Of a DNA stretch of 64,000 nt, positions 11,201 to 24,506 are shown one piece after another. Source of the stretch: Trogon surrucura (Eukaryota > Chordata > Aves > Trogoniformes > Trogonidae). Both the position numbers and the translations under genes were made by a program. Below the pieces are notes generated by a model. The model saw only the letters and a list, made by a program, of their open reading frames with translations, did not search any database and had not been told where the DNA came from. How positions within the stretch are numbered: the first letter of the stretch is position 1; every line of letters starts with the position of its first letter. Location of the stretch: NCBI GenBank assembly GCA_020746105.1, contig CM036619.1, forward strand, positions 69,863,635 through 69,927,634, written 5' to 3'.

Positions 11201-12097
11201 AATATGTGAAATCAAGAAGCCAAAAATACCTGGAAAGTCTGCTGCTTATAAGTTATCTGTAAGGTATTTATGCCTAGATACACAGTAATTGTCTGTCATC
11301 AAATGATTTGGTTGCATAAGTCTACCAAAAGACTGAACAACAGCTTTTGTTTGGAAACACCAGATAAGAGCAGAGGCTATTTTGCTGTCTTTCCCCCACC
11401 TTCCCCCTCCAAGTTTAGACACACGTAAGAGGTCATGTTTTCAGAAGGCAAAACAAAGTATTTTTAAAATGCTGGTCGATGTGTACTCAATTCCTCATGA
11501 GGACAAGAAAAGTTTAGTTTCAATGCATACTGCCAGGGGTGTCAAAAACTGCAGCCACCATGAATTTCGATACCAAAATAGATATTTGAAAAGAAATATT
11601 GCACACAATTTTTTTAAAAATTTAGTCAGTAACGTAACACAGGACTGATCTAAATGCTGCTAAAGTGGGAAGAAGATGAGTAACTTTGAGGAGTAAGACA
11701 CCATGTATGTGTTCTCCATAGAGCACACCCTGTCAGAGGTCTCTCCCCAGAAGAAGGGATAAAGTGGGAGCTGGGCTGTGTGAAGCCTGTCCGGTGATTC
11801 ATGCCTGTGCAATACAGCTGATATAAGGGCTTAGAGTCCCTCAAGGACATGCGAGCTGCATTTGTAATACAATTTTGAGTGAAGAGGGTTTCCTTTCCAA
11901 AACTCTTCTTATTCTTAGCTCCAAATAATAGATGATCCTGCCAAAATTGTGTAAAAATGAGATGTCTTATAAAGATGGATAGTACGCTTTGTAGGATATC
12001 AAGTGTACTCTTCTTAAACAGTCTATTTTTAGTTATTTCTTAAGAAATTTTATGCATGTTTGTGTATGTGAAGGTTTGACTGGACTCACCAATCTTC
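11201..12097. other. Intergenic, no gene recognised
   Basis: AT-rich DNA without recognisable coding or repeat content. The 88-codon frame at 11382-11648 has no family motif. Confidence 0.5.
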
Positions 12098-12362
12098 TTT
12101 TTTTTTTTTTTAATAAACCAGCATAAAGTAGAATTTATTTACATAATGCAATGATCCATGAAGGTTACCATAACATCAAGGGACCATATTAACCGCTTGA
12201 ATGGAATTCATTAGAAATTAACTACCACTTAAATTAATTTTCCCACATTCACAAGGCTGTAATGGTGGAAAAAGGAACCGTCCATCAGCATGTACTGACA
12301 GGAGAGCCGTCACTGCTTTTATTTATGGGTGAATACATTAACCCATGAAGCAGCCTTTTCAG
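12098..12362 (-). pseudogene. Possible 3'-UTR retrocopy with A-tail
   Basis: Read on the - strand, the block ends in AATAAA (12139-12134), 22 bases, then a run of 14 A (12111-12098), the layout of a polyadenylated mRNA end. Flanks carry a similar short sequence: accaatctt just outside the A-run at 12089-12097 and accaaatctt near 12363, a possible imperfect target duplication. The parent transcript is not recognised. Equally possible is a conserved non-coding element with a chance T-run. Poly(A)-primed retrocopies are uncommon in birds because CR1 does not use poly(A) tails. Confidence 0.35.
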
Positions 12363-13949
12363 ACCAAATCTTGGGCTTCTGTACGCATAAGCTCCTTCAG
12401 AAGACTTTTCTTTTAAAAAGCAATCCAGCCTCAGCTAAACAGGAACCAAGCTTAACCATTGTCTAAGCTTAACCATTGACTATAGATATTGTAGCCTTTT
12501 CATAAGAACAGTAGAAAAATTTGCTCCTAAAAATCCAAACTTCACACTATATGTAGTTTGTTTCCAATGGATAATATTCTTGGTTATGGTTACTTATAGT
12601 GATATTGTGGTATCAGTACTGATAAAACTATGCAAACAAAAGATTGTCCATTGATTCTTATTTTGTAGTTTGCAACATTCTTTGAATTTTTTTACTCTCT
12701 TACAAATGAATATATTTGCAAGTCCCCAAACCGTAAGATGACATTGAACAAGACCTGTATGTACATGGGATCTAGTTAAACTTTGGTCAAATTTACTGTG
12801 GTACATTATAGTAATCAATTTTAAGGAGCTTTGTGGCACCTGTTAGATGACTATAGTTGTCACAAACCAATTCAGCATTAGAGGAGGGTGTCTTTTATAT
12901 ACGTAAACCTCACAGCTGAAGCTATCTTAGGACAATTTCCTGTGCATTTCAATCCAAATATTTTTTTCGTGAATAACTATAGCTCAGAGCTAAAAACTGG
13001 CCCTTACTAGTTAGTAAGTTTTTAATTTTCTTTTTTAACAGAGAAGGTTTAGGAAGACAACTATAGTATTGTTAGCTTTTAAGAAATGCCCCAGTCTATG
13101 ACTATTAATATTATAATAACTAAGTAAAATCAATTTTACATATTTTTCTGTTGGATGCTACCGTATGTAATAAACAGTGGTGACACAACAGTATCAGCTG
13201 AGCCTGTGTGCTGGAAATACTGCTCTCTAAAGTGTTTCTCTCTGTCCAGAAATAGAAAATTTGGAGGTTACAGTGAATCTCCTGGTATTGTGAACAATTT
13301 CTCTTACACTCCTCCATGGTTTCCATATCAGTGTCAAAGGGAGCTTCACCACACAATTTCTCATATGAGGAACTTGGAGGGCAAGTGGCCTTCTCAGGTC
13401 TTTCTGTGTGCTTATGGCTGTGTTCAGACACTTGGCAGGCATAGCAAATATGTGAATTTTTCCCAGGTTACCCACAAGTCTCTGCATTCAAAGGGAACTG
13501 TTACTCTGGTGATAAAATTGCATGCTGTTACCTTTTATGTTGTCCACTCTGAACAGATTCCTTTCAACAGCTTCTTGGAGGTAATAGAGATGTTGCGTGC
13601 TCAGGGCTAAAAATATAATCTCAGTAAGTGAAGAGAAAGCTTTGCCCCCCCAATAATACGTGTAGTTTTCCATTTCAATCATTTAAATATGGCTACATGA
13701 TGCTATTCAGCTATGCTGAATTAAAAACTCAATATTACCTAGAAAGGCTGTCGTTGCAGTTATGTCCGTCTTAGCCTGATGTCATGCATCTTAACAAAGA
13801 ATTTGTACATGTTCACTTTTCTTATTTTTTTATAGTTACACTTCAGCTAGTTAAATTGAAAATCTGTAAGTACTTCTACCAGTGGCTTGGGACGCTATTT
13901 GTTTAGAATACAGGCAAGTGATTCTCCGATGTTCTCATGACAGCCTAAC
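12363..13949. other. Intergenic, no gene recognised
   Basis: AT-rich. A short tandem doubling (aagcttaaccattg, twice) lies at about 12449-12480. The 151-codon + frame at 13155-13610 and the overlapping - frames show no family motif. Confidence 0.5.
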
Positions 13950-14070
13950 GAAAGCTTGTAGCTGGGAGCACACTAGCCACTCTCCTTCAAAAGTAGCAAC
14001 TGTCACCAGCACAACGTATGATTTATTTATTATTTAATGGATTTAGAGCATTTAAAATCCTTACAAACAC
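13950..14070 (+). repeat. Diverged repeat pair, copy 1
   Basis: The stretch starting cgaaagcttgtagctgggag and continuing to the taatggatttagagcattta region is alignable by eye to 15006-15130 in the same orientation, with shared gaaagcttg, gctgg-ag, ccttcaaaag and ca-cagc-ca blocks. It is either an old local duplication or two copies of an unnamed repeat. Confidence 0.4.
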
Positions 14071-15005
14071 TATTTTGTCTAATTCTTCCACATTTTATGT
14101 GGCACAGCCTTTTAGTTTGTCTGATTTGTATACACTAATGTACACACATAATGTATAATGTGAATGAGTCAGACAAACTAGAAAATTATGCCATTCTACT
14201 TAGTTCTCATCAGGGACTACAGCTAATTTGGTTAATTGATACAATATTGACTAAGTAATGACTCTCACTTCTGTCAACATTTTTACATTTGTTAAATTCC
14301 CCTGCCTGATTCTGCCTTTCTGCTTTATTTCCTTTTAAAATTTAAACATCTTAAAAAAGGCTTTTCTCAATTAATGCATTTCCTGATTGAGGAACACTGA
14401 AATTAACTTTTAGCCAATTAAATTTTTACGAGTATTTGCTATTGTCGACAGTAGTAAAAACTTCTATTTCAGCCACATCAATAATTAATTTAGAAGCACA
14501 TGCCTGAAATACTTCCCCACATGCAAAGGAGTTGTTATTCTCCCACAGCTTCCCTCACAGTCATCCTGGTGACTCCCTTGGCACTAGTACGCCATTATTT
14601 TGTTGGCAGCATTTTGATTTCTGCATGGTTATGATTAACCTGTACAATGTGTTCCTCTTAATGCAAAGCTGTTTTCTTATCCCTTCAATTCTACAAACTG
14701 GAAAAAGCATATAGCCGGAGGCCACACAGAATAATACCAGTGTCAAGCTTTAAAAAACATATTTGTTTTGTGTCCTCTAAGGACAAATGATAGACATGTA
14801 AAAATGTTTTCTCTGTTTCTCTTTCAGGGAATATTTACTTTAGAATTAACTTCTGTCGCAGAAAACATCATTTGAAGCATCTACTATATATTATTTCTTA
14901 GCATTTCTGCTATAAAGAGGGAAAATAGTACATTGTGTATGACATGTGTGATTACAAGGTTATAGAAACTCTTTATGTTTCTCTTGTTGTTATGGTTTCT
15001 CCCTG
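14071..15005. other. Intergenic, no gene recognised
   Basis: AT-rich spacer between the two repeat copies. No coding or RNA feature was seen. Confidence 0.5.
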
Positions 15006-15130
15006 AGAAAGCTTGTCGCTGGAAGCAGAAGAGTATCCTTCCTTCAAAAGAGGCAAGTATATAACACTATCCAACAGCGCAGTGTAATGAATGTAATTTC
15101 TAATTGCTTTATAATACTTTAAATTCCTAT
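15006..15130 (+). repeat. Diverged repeat pair, copy 2
   Basis: Starts agaaagcttgtcgctggaag, passes through ccttccttcaaaagaggcaa, and ends in a ctaattgctttataatactt stretch corresponding to the end of copy 1. The spacing between the two copies is about 1.06 kb. Confidence 0.4.
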
Positions 15131-18100
15131 GCCTTGGAAGCGCTTGGTGTTCTTCATGCAACACTGTTGAAATATTTCAGAGGAGAAAATAGATTATTTT
15201 TGATACTTCCTTAAGTGTTCTGATGATTGCACACGCTGTAACCTATTTCTTCATAAATGCATTCCATCTTTAATTTTTGTCCTCTTCAAAACACAATCAT
15301 CCCAGTGTCCTTTTATTCAGAAAGATCGTTCTTTTACATACTTTCTCTGTCCTACCTATTTGTTAATTTTGTTTCTCTGTGATATCAAGCATACTTCATT
15401 TCATGGTTCATTGTCCAGGTTTTAGTTTCTGCTCCAGTATATGAAATGTTCCCACCCTTTTGCTCCATATTTTATAGTTGACAGTACAGAAGCGTTAAAA
15501 GCCTTTCTCAAGCAAAGAGAAAGATGAGTGTTCTTAATGTGGAATTCTCTTCCGTCAGAAACTTGACTGACCCCAAATCTTATGATTCTACAGTCAAGAA
15601 AAATAAAACTCATTCAAGGCAAAAAGTACCTCTGCAACACTTCTCTGAAGATAAAACATTAGAAAGGTTCTCTTTTCTCCCTGTTTCCTACCACTTCCCA
15701 AATGAAGACAAAACCTAGACACTAAAATGAAAAAAATATACTAATTAAAGAATTAGGTGTACAATTGTTGCTACCTATAATGAGGAATTTTATGTACCCT
15801 TGTTTCGGATACCAGAATGTTCTATTTCATTACATTGAAGACTTTACTTTTGATTTGAAATCCTTAATTTCCTCAGTTGTTGTAGTGGACCTGATCACAG
15901 AAAAGGATTTCCAGAACCTGACAAAGTCCTGAGAGAAGGGGGGATGGCTTGGAAAGGTCTCTTAGAAATCCTGTGGTAGATGTAAAAGAGATGCTAATTA
16001 TAGCAGAGTCTGTGGAGACTGAGGAGATGCTCATAAAATAGTCATGATTCAGCCTGTCCGTCACTTTCTTTTGGTCAAAGACTAAATGGCTGAATGACAA
16101 ATGATCCTAATAAGTCAATTAGAGAAGATCTTGGAAGCAGCACAGATCATCAGAGTAGTAGTTGTCTGAGAAAATACAGGTTGGGCCTGAATGGATCACA
16201 TTCCTCGAAGTGGATCCATGTAGTGAAATGACTTCTCTATGCTCTTAAAAATCATGCTGAGAAGTGGCACCCAGTCAGCTCATGAAGGCTGGCCTTCAAC
16301 TCCAAAGTGAGCACAGCCCGTCTCCCTGGGAGAAGGAGCATAGGGTTTCCTGAGGACTTGGTCAGGAACGTGAGGTGTCCTAGTCTGAAAATCCATTATC
16401 AGTATCTGAACATCTACCAGTGACCATCCAAGAGAGCACCTCCAGAGGTTTGGCCTGAGAGGGAAGTAATTCCCTCAGCTAGTCCTGGTTACATTGAGTC
16501 ACTGAGGAACCAAGAACCAGCAGTGAGAGTCCTTCTTCAAAGTCTTCTCTTCACAACACCGCAGCAGGGGAACTACAGCTATAGGTTTCCCAGCTTGGCT
16601 TGGTGGATCACATCAAGGTCTGTGGCAGAGAGCCCGATAGCATCTTCAGCTGCTGCCCAGGATAATTTGCTCTCCAAAATGAAAGGAAGCTGAGCTCAAG
16701 TTTGTGCTTTCCTTTCTTTGCCTGGAAGGTGAAGTCTCTGCATCTCTCCCCCACTATCAGAGGGTCTGGAAGCAGTCAGCACGCAGGGCAGAATGGTCTT
16801 CCCTCTCCAGACAGTCTGCTCTCAATTTCTCACAGCCTCTTCCAGCCATCACTGGCACCTTCGTGTAAGTAGGGTGGGCATCCATGGGCCAGTGCCCTCC
16901 TGCATGTTTTGGGAGCCAAGCACTCCTCTGTGCTGGCCCGACCCGAGGACCTGCCAAGAGAAACAGCACAGCATCCCTCTGTGCTGGCGGCATCTGCATG
17001 GACCTTCCCTGCAGCTGAGCTGAAGGCGACTGAAGGGGGAGCTTGTGAGAGCAGTACTGGGGAAGGGTGAGGCAGAGGTGAGATTTCTTTTGTTTGTGCA
17101 ACAGAATGGTTTCTGTAGCTGTAGATCCCTATTCCCTCTCTAATATCTGTTGTATGATGTACCAGCACTTCTCCAGAGCAGAGGATAAAATACACACAAG
17201 GTACTTTTGTGTATTTTGTCCTCTTTGCCTGTTCCATAACATCTTTTTTTTTCCCCTATAGTAATTACATTATTCTCAACTTTCCTTCTTCGATTGCAAA
17301 ACATCCTGCAAATTTTCTGCCTAGAGTGGAATTTCAAGAAATTTCTGAATATATTTGACACAGATATATTTTATTTAAATATAGATTTCCGGCAGGTGTT
17401 ATTGAAATACTGTCTAAGTCTTGGGTTCAGCTGGGTTTTGGAGAACACATTGGGGAAAAAAAAAAAAAAAAAAGAGCAGTTAAACAAAGAAAGAAACACC
17501 AAGAATCCCAACAAGTAAGAACTTTAGAGAAAAGGTGATAGTAACAGAAGTGAAGGTAAAAATATCAGCAGCATGAAAATAAAATAATTTTAACATAGCA
17601 GAATGAAAAAAAAAGCAAACCAACCGGCTACATAGATCTTAGCTGTCAGCTGAAATGCTTCAAACAAGACTGTAGAAAATGTAGATTTTATCTTTATTTT
17701 GCCTTGTAAACTAATTGCTTCAGAAATGAAAGAAGATATTATCATACTGGTGGTACCAGGATAGAACAGAAAGAAGCATGTGTGTTCTCCCTGATCATGA
17801 TCCCATCACAATAATTAAAAATAAAGAGGAAAGGAATGATTTTTCTGTCTATAATATTTGGCCTCATTAACATATCAGCTACTCCTCTGATTTAATGGAA
17901 TATCAAACAGGTTGTGCTCCCACTTACTGTCAGTAGTCTTGAAGTGCTGACTGCTGCAGATTCGAGGCATTTGGCTTCCCTGTGGCACCATCTTGAGGAA
18001 TACCCACAAGTGTCTTTCTCACCATTCAGCAATCGTGTTGGAATATGCACTGGAAATCTGATAGATTTGTCAATGAACAAGGCTGATTTCTGGGCACGTT

Positions 18101-21100
18101 TGGAGATTTTCTATACACGTACACACATATATGTATACACTTTTTTTAATTTCTTTGTCAAAATGTCTCCATATAGTAATGATCTGAATCCACACTTCCA
18201 CTTTCCTTCCTGTACACATGCTCAAAAGTTCTTATAAATAAAATTTAAATGAGGGTTTATTTAGGTTGACAATGGTTTTCTGTTATTTTGGGGTAGCAGC
18301 TAATAAATTGAAGTAAATTGTTACTTTTAATTATGTCTGCTCTTAGAAAAGTGTAATTTATGAATGGAATTTCTTCACAGATCAACTGTTTTGTATGGGC
18401 TACACTACTGTCGGCTGTCCAGACATTTTAGCTCACTTTAGCAGGAAGTATATCACCCATTTTGGCAACAAAATAACAGTTATCTCCTCTTAATCAAAGG
18501 GCTGTGAGATTTGTCACGATGTTTATGTTGTTAGCAAAATTAACTAAATGACACACTTTACTGTTTCTGCTTGGACCACCACATTAAGGGGTAGCACAGA
18601 GTGTACAACAGTGAGCATCACAGATAAGTGCCAATTGATGAGCTTCATCGGTTAGTGGCTTTTAAAATATTCCTTCCTTTGGAGACACAGTAGTCTCCAC
18701 TGTGGGGCCATGGTGCTCAGTACCCTAGAATCCCTTGAGTCCTAACAAGCATCTGTTGGACGCACCAGCAGAACTGTGGAAGTGCTTGGGTGGTGTTTTC
18801 ATTTGGCTTTTATGTGATTGCAGTGTGGCAATTAGTAATTTTACAGAATAAACAAGATGACAACTGCTCAGCGGCAGAAGGCAGAAGGAAGAACTCATCA
18901 GTGATGCTGTACTCCCACTCCCGTCATCCCGTTCACATTATCTCAGTCACACACTGTAATTGGAAGTTAAGCCAGCAGCTCTTTTTTTTTTGCGCAGCAT
19001 AAAGATATACAAATAACAAGCATTAAATAAGAAACATTGCACCACATTGAGATTAACAAAAGTAATAATGCTGACCTTGCTAGCACTCAAGTCTTTTCAA
19101 CCGCGAATAATCTTCCATCCTGACAGGGAAGAGCAAGATACCTAATCCTCTAGCATGTTCCTGATAGAAGAATTGCCACTCCTTCCCAATTAATCATTAT
19201 CTGAGACAGTTCCCTTATACTGGAAAAGATTATTTTGATTCCTTAGGCCAGCTATGGTTCCCCTTGTACAGAGATGAACCAGCTAGAGGTCTCTTAACTT
19301 TGCTCCCATGATACCTCTTGTATTTCAGATCTAGTATGTTGTCTTTGCCCAGGCTAAAACGCCCCTTAAATGGCTGTCGGGTGCCATTGCCCCAGTATGT
19401 TAAAAAAAAAAAAAAAGCAACCAGGAAATAGCTTATCTAAATATTTTAGAAGTTTTCTACAGAACAAAACTACGGCCTATTTGCAGGTTTTGTAAACACA
19501 CTTTGGGTACAGCTTTAGCATGGTATGGAGATTAATGACCCTTAAGAGGAGTCCTGCAGGTTTCATTTGTATTCTCTGCACTACATTTTCACACTTTCAG
19601 AGAGCAGTGCTGAACTTCTGAACCACTTTGTCAACCTTGTTAATTTGACAGTGATTTACATCTCTCTTAATTCATACTGGAATATCTTCAGCTGTAGCTA
19701 TTTGTTAGTTATTCCACTCAGGAGGGGAAACCCTGGACTCACTGCCACAGCACAAGGTCTCAGCACACTCGCATAGGTGACCTTGACTAAAAGAACCTAT
19801 TTTTTCAGCCCATGTTGATATCCAAGTGTGTGTATAGTACAAGTCAGGTGCATTGTGTATTCTGTTTCCATTTCTCACCCAGGACCAAGTTGTCTAAAAT
19901 TTCTCTTTTGCCCCATGAAAGGAGAAGAAAGAGGATCTTCCTTCCTAGAGAAGTAAATATGTACAGGAGATGAGACAATCAACAGTGTTTCTATCTATAT
20001 TCATGTGATTTTTGTATAATGACTAGAAAAAAGTTGGGAGTTCAAGGTTATGCCTAACGAAATTCTTGCAAAGGCTAACACAATTATACCGGCGTTTAAA
20101 ATTATTCAGTGTGGCCTGACAGGATACACAAGCAATGTTCAGCACCTCAATTCTGCAAAGTCATGCTTGTCCTTACCTGGAGATACTAACAGTGCCTTTG
20201 GGAGGACTGGCTTCCGACCCAGCAAGCTGCAGAAACATCTGCAACCGCTGCGAACTTTGCTGAACTGTGTTTCATATTGGGAAAAAGGCTGAAGCGAGGG
20301 CTGACTGCCTCACAGGGCACCATCGATTTTACAGAAGCAGTGTTTGAGGGAATTTCTATTATTAGGCTTATCAGCATGCCTTCTGAGACCTTGGAGCACC
20401 AAGATGCAGATGTTATCAGCTGGAGGGTGGTCTTGATATTACACCTCCTTAAACTTACTGAGTATCTCTTCCTTTTTTACATATATTGAAAAAGTAGATT
20501 TCTCCCTCCAAGATCAGATTAGCTGTCTGTAGGGTATCATTGCATTCTATTTTTTTACGCAAGGATGAGCAAGCTCAGCTCCACTTTCCAATGCATCTTG
20601 TGGCCACATGGCTCTAGTTAGTACTTTGATAAGAACAGATAAAAACCCTTGAGCAAGACAAAACGTATTGACTTTGTCTCAGCAGTGTATTAATGTCGCT
20701 AACTGCTTTTAGCTTGATGTGGAACATGGGCTAAGTGATATGGACAATATCTGTCTGTGAAGGACAATAAAAATACACTCTTAGCCTCAGCATTGGACAG
20801 AAGGGTTCAAGTTCAATTGGCTATTCATAGTTGAATATAAATGCTTCTCAGTTGCTGCTTCCTAATACACAGCATTTTCCTTTGCCTTAACATTGTAGCC
20901 TCTGCATCATATTGTGTGTGATAAGTGATGTATAGTGTGTATCTCTGAACCAAAACATAGAAGGAAAGTTGCACCCAAATTTGTAAGAAATCCAGTTGTT
21001 CAATGTAGGCAGCTTATTATTTATGGTTCCATTAATACTGAGATAACCTGTGTTATGGACAATATATCCATTTGATTATGTGTTGTCATTTACAATTACC

Positions 21101-23569
21101 GTTTGAGATCAACAGACTGTAATCAATTATTCTACTAGTGTTATACTGAATTAGTTTGATGTTATCCTTTTTACCATAAATTGTATCTAGCTGTTGCTAC
21201 AAACAGCTAACCAATCTTCAAAAGGTTTGAAATGCGGTGCCAAACAACCCCATGAAATTGATCACGTCATCTGCTGCTTTGGAATGAGGTAAACAAACCT
21301 TGTCATATCTTTGACGTGCTTTTATTCTAAACAGTCTGAAGCGTGTTAGGTGATGTGATCTACTACAATACTGAAAACTTTCAAGAAATTCTACTGGTAC
21401 TTTGGATATGATTAAGCTCTTTCACATTTTTATCCTTAATCCTGTGTACCTAAATGCTTTTTTTTTTTTTCTCTGTAAGGAGATATCAGATTATATGCTT
21501 TCCCTTTCCACATATTTTGACAGGTGGTAAGAGAACACCTAGAGAGATCCAAGCTGTGGATGATAAGGATTTAGGCATTTCATTTTCCATGTATAGGAAT
21601 TCATGGCCCCTAGAGGCCGGTAGCCTTCCATGAAGTTTGTCCTTAGAAGTTAGTGAGTCCTATCAAATGCTTATAAGGAAAAGAGCTGAGGATGCATCTA
21701 GGTGAAATAATTTTATGGGCTTTATTATTATTTGTATATCTAAGGCAAACTACATGTATATCTAGCAGGTATTTTTGATGTCTAAGTTGCTGGTGTATGT
21801 CCAACCCAGGCCACTAAAGAAAGTTGATGTGTCTTAACAGACCAGGTGAAATGATTGGAGACAACTGGTATCTTCTATCACAAGTCCAATGAGGAGCAAT
21901 GGAGTCCTAACAAACTCCAGGTGAGACAAAATTGTTCTTCTGCTCTGGTACCTTCACCTGAAGTGCCCAGCACTGGTGCAGGCTTTGGGACCTTCCCCGC
22001 ATGTCTCCCGTGCCGTACGCTGTCCTCCTATCTCATCTGTCCCATGATAGCCCAGCAGGTTTTGCTTCTGATACAGAACAAGCTCCCTTTGATGGGAAAA
22101 GACCAACAGTAAACTTGTAAAAGCCAGTAACAGTCTATATTTCTAAGTCTGTTTTTCCAAGTCCATATTTTAGGACCAAGAATGATAAATGCGGTCATTT
22201 TATTATGTTGACAGTTTCCCCACGAAAGAAAGTAAAATAACTTCTTGAATTTTTTATTTTTTTTTCCACTTGAATTTTCACAACAGTGAAACTCTGGTAG
22301 TACAACTAATGAGACTGTCAGTTAAAAATTCATAGCGTGGTTCACAAAAATGCTGTGTGAACTGAGAATAAGGCAAGGCACTCTGGTTTGGATAAAGGCA
22401 TCACCTTTGTAAAGTAATATTTTTTATTCTTTGAAGGAAGTTGCTCAGCTTTAGCATTCTTCTAAAGTGTGGGCTTACGCAATGAGAATGTAGTTTTTGT
22501 TTAAAGGAAACTGCTTTCCATGTACTCTGTTGTCTGTTATGTTTCTCTAGAATAAGTGTTGCTTTTAAGTTGCTGTGAGAGTTAGGGTTGTTAGCACTAG
22601 TAATAATTAAATGAATTGTGACAGAAAAGTAAATTTTCATTAAATAGACATTGTTTTCATGGATTACTTTTTTAATTCAATTAATTGTCTAAGTAGCAAT
22701 TACAAATATTCCCACAGATTTGTCTTTATTCACTGGACGAAATTTGCACATAAAAAGCTTGCTTACAATGTTTTAAAAAACATTATATTTTAAAACAACT
22801 CGGTCTTTAGTAAGCACTTCTCCCTTTAAAAGAACAAAATCAACAAAAGCATTAGTTACTTCATGTGGTATATGTATTTCAAAACCGTAAGTGTATATGA
22901 AGTTCCTTACCTTTACAATTTATGCTTTAGAAAGTTCTCCAGGAAATTGAGAACGGAGAAGACTGCAAGTTTGTTTTTATTTTAAACATTATGCTCTTTC
23001 ATATTAATCTTAATCAAGCATCGCACAAAATCAATGCCAATTTGAATTAAGAAATTGGATATCAGAAGAAAATCTCTGTAAGGGCCCTTTTCATCAACAG
23101 GAATCTGAAGGCATTTTCTAGTAGGCAAAGAATGACAGAGTTGTTGTTTGTTTGGGTTTTTATACATTTTGAATTTATGAGAGAAAGAATCCTAACTTCC
23201 TAGACATTGCAAAATGGTATAGGCACTGATCACGAGAAATTGTGGATCCAGTTTTGAAATTCAAATAGCAAATCAAAAACACCCATAACTTGAGAAATCT
23301 TCTCTGCATACTTTCAGAGAGACCTGAAAGACATCCACGAGCAGAAAAAGGACTTCCAATATACCAAATCATTATTATTGTTATTTTAATGCACTGCATC
23401 AGCATGGGCCAAGGGTAGACTTACACTGTTGAAAATGATAATAACCCTGTAGAAAAGGCAGAACTGTTCAGCAAATTCTTCCTACCTTGTCTATCAGGCA
23501 GGGTGAGCATGAAGATCCCTAAAATGTGTCCATCTTCAAGCCCCTTCTTATTTCTCCCACTAGCCTATG
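15131..23569. other. Long gene-free stretch
   Basis: Roughly 8.4 kb without a recognised gene. It contains a GC-richer block at about 16140-17090 whose overlapping frames have no known motif, an 18-base A-run at 17456-17473 and an A-run near 19400. A TAAT-rich quiet zone with a short palindrome (aatgttttaaaaaacatt) follows at about 22640-22800. Some of it could be regulatory DNA of the IRX neighbourhood, but nothing in the sequence alone proves that. Confidence 0.5.
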
Positions 23570-23669
23570 AAACTTTCTTCTTTTTTTCTATTTTTTTTTT
23601 TTTTGGAGTGTAAGTTGACATCCCACTAAAATAGAAAGGACAAACTTGTGCAAAATGTTGATTTAAAGC

Positions 23670-23735
23670 CTTCTGGGCCAGAGAGGGAAATGAATCCAAC
23701 TTCCACGCGCTGGGTGAATGCTCTATTCACCATAT
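23670..23735 (-). repeat. tRNA-like SINE relic
   Basis: On the - strand the stretch reads ggtgaatagagcattcaccc, then cgtggaagttggattcattt. This is the layout of a tRNA-derived repeat widespread in reptiles, whose A-box part reads gtggctagagcactcac and whose B-box part reads ggttcaaatcc. Both boxes are degraded, so this is a fossil and not a tRNA gene. Confidence 0.4.
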
Positions 23736-23907
23736 TTAAAAAAAAAAAATCTGTAACCAGGTGATAATTTTTCTTGAATGTGACTTCTTTTTGTATGACT
23801 GTGTTTTATATGGATACAACTGTATTTCTGGCTACCGAATTCCATCTGTTAGCCGGAGACCACAGGTGATCAACTCCCTCTGTGACATGGGCAGGCAAGC
23901 AGACAGT

Positions 23908-24506
23908 TCCTGGGGTGTATTAGAAGGGGGGTGGTTAGTAGGTCGAGAGAGGTTCTCCTTCCCCTCTACTCTGCCCTGGTGAGACCCCATCTGGAATATT
24001 GTGTCCAGTTCTGGGCCCCTCAGTTTAAGAAAGACAGGGAACTGCTGGAGAGAGTCCAGCACAGGGCAACTAGGATGATTAAGGGAGTGGAGCATCTCCC
24101 TTATGAGAAAAGACTGAAGGAGCTGGGGCTCTTTAGTTTGGAGAAGAGGAGACTGAGGGGTGACCTCATTAATGTTTACAAATATATCAAGGGTGAGTGT
24201 CACGAGGATGGAGCCAGGCTCTTCTCGGTGACAACCACTGATAGGACAAGGGGTAATGGGCTGAAACTGGAACATAAGAGGTTCCGCTTAAACTCGAGAA
24301 GAAACTTCTTCTCATTGAGGGTGACGGAGCCCTGGCACAGGCTGCCCAGAGGGGTTGTGGAGTCTCCTTCTCTGGAGACATTCAAGACCTGCCTGGACAC
24401 GTTCCTATGTAACATTATCTAGGCATTCCTGCTCTGGCAGGGGGATTGGACTTGATGATCTTTCAAGGTCCCTTTCAATCCCTAACATTCTATGATTCTA
24501 TGATTC
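23908..24506 (+). mobile_element. Young CR1 LINE, 5'-truncated, 0.6 kb
   Basis: Begins inside ORF2 at tcctggggtgtattagaagg and ends with the octamer-type tail (attctatgattctatgattc). It is almost identical to the 3' half of the CR1 at 8952-10216, in the opposite orientation, including the same 3' UTR. The two belong to one recently active subfamily. Confidence 0.96.
23931..24422 (+). CDS. CR1 ORF2 C-terminal fragment, 163 codons
   Basis: Encodes the post-RT tail of CR1 ORF2: [20 protein letters not shown], then [14 protein letters not shown], then the end [11 protein letters not shown]. It differs from the same segment of the - strand copy (9042-9530) at only three residues (H for Y, F for L, L for V). 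There is no native start, since the element is 5'-truncated, and the catalytic RT part is absent. It has no host function that I can see. Confidence 0.92.
   Translation: MVSRSREVLLPLYSALVRPHLEYCVQFWAPQFKKDRELLERVQHRATRMIKGVEHLPYEKRLKELGLFSLEKRRLRGDLINVYKYIKGECHEDGARLFSVTTTDRTRGNGLKLEHKRFRLNSRRNFFSLRVTEPWHRLPRGVVESPSLETFKTCLDTFLCNII

Noticed and set aside
12340-12420. - strand peptide containing KPKIWS, recalling an Iroquois-family motif
   Set aside because: The match is only six residues, the downstream residues differ, and the frame stops within 25 codons; judged coincidence despite the likely IRX neighbourhood.
13155-13610. 151-codon + frame
   Set aside because: No motif, opposite-strand frames of similar length overlap, and no splice or poly(A) context.
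16140-17090. GC-richer block considered as an LTR or retroviral remnant
   Set aside because: No TG...CA ends, target duplication, or viral protein motif could be found.
23670-23735. Functional tRNA gene
   Set aside because: Both internal promoter boxes are degraded and no cloverleaf can be drawn; kept only as a SINE relic.
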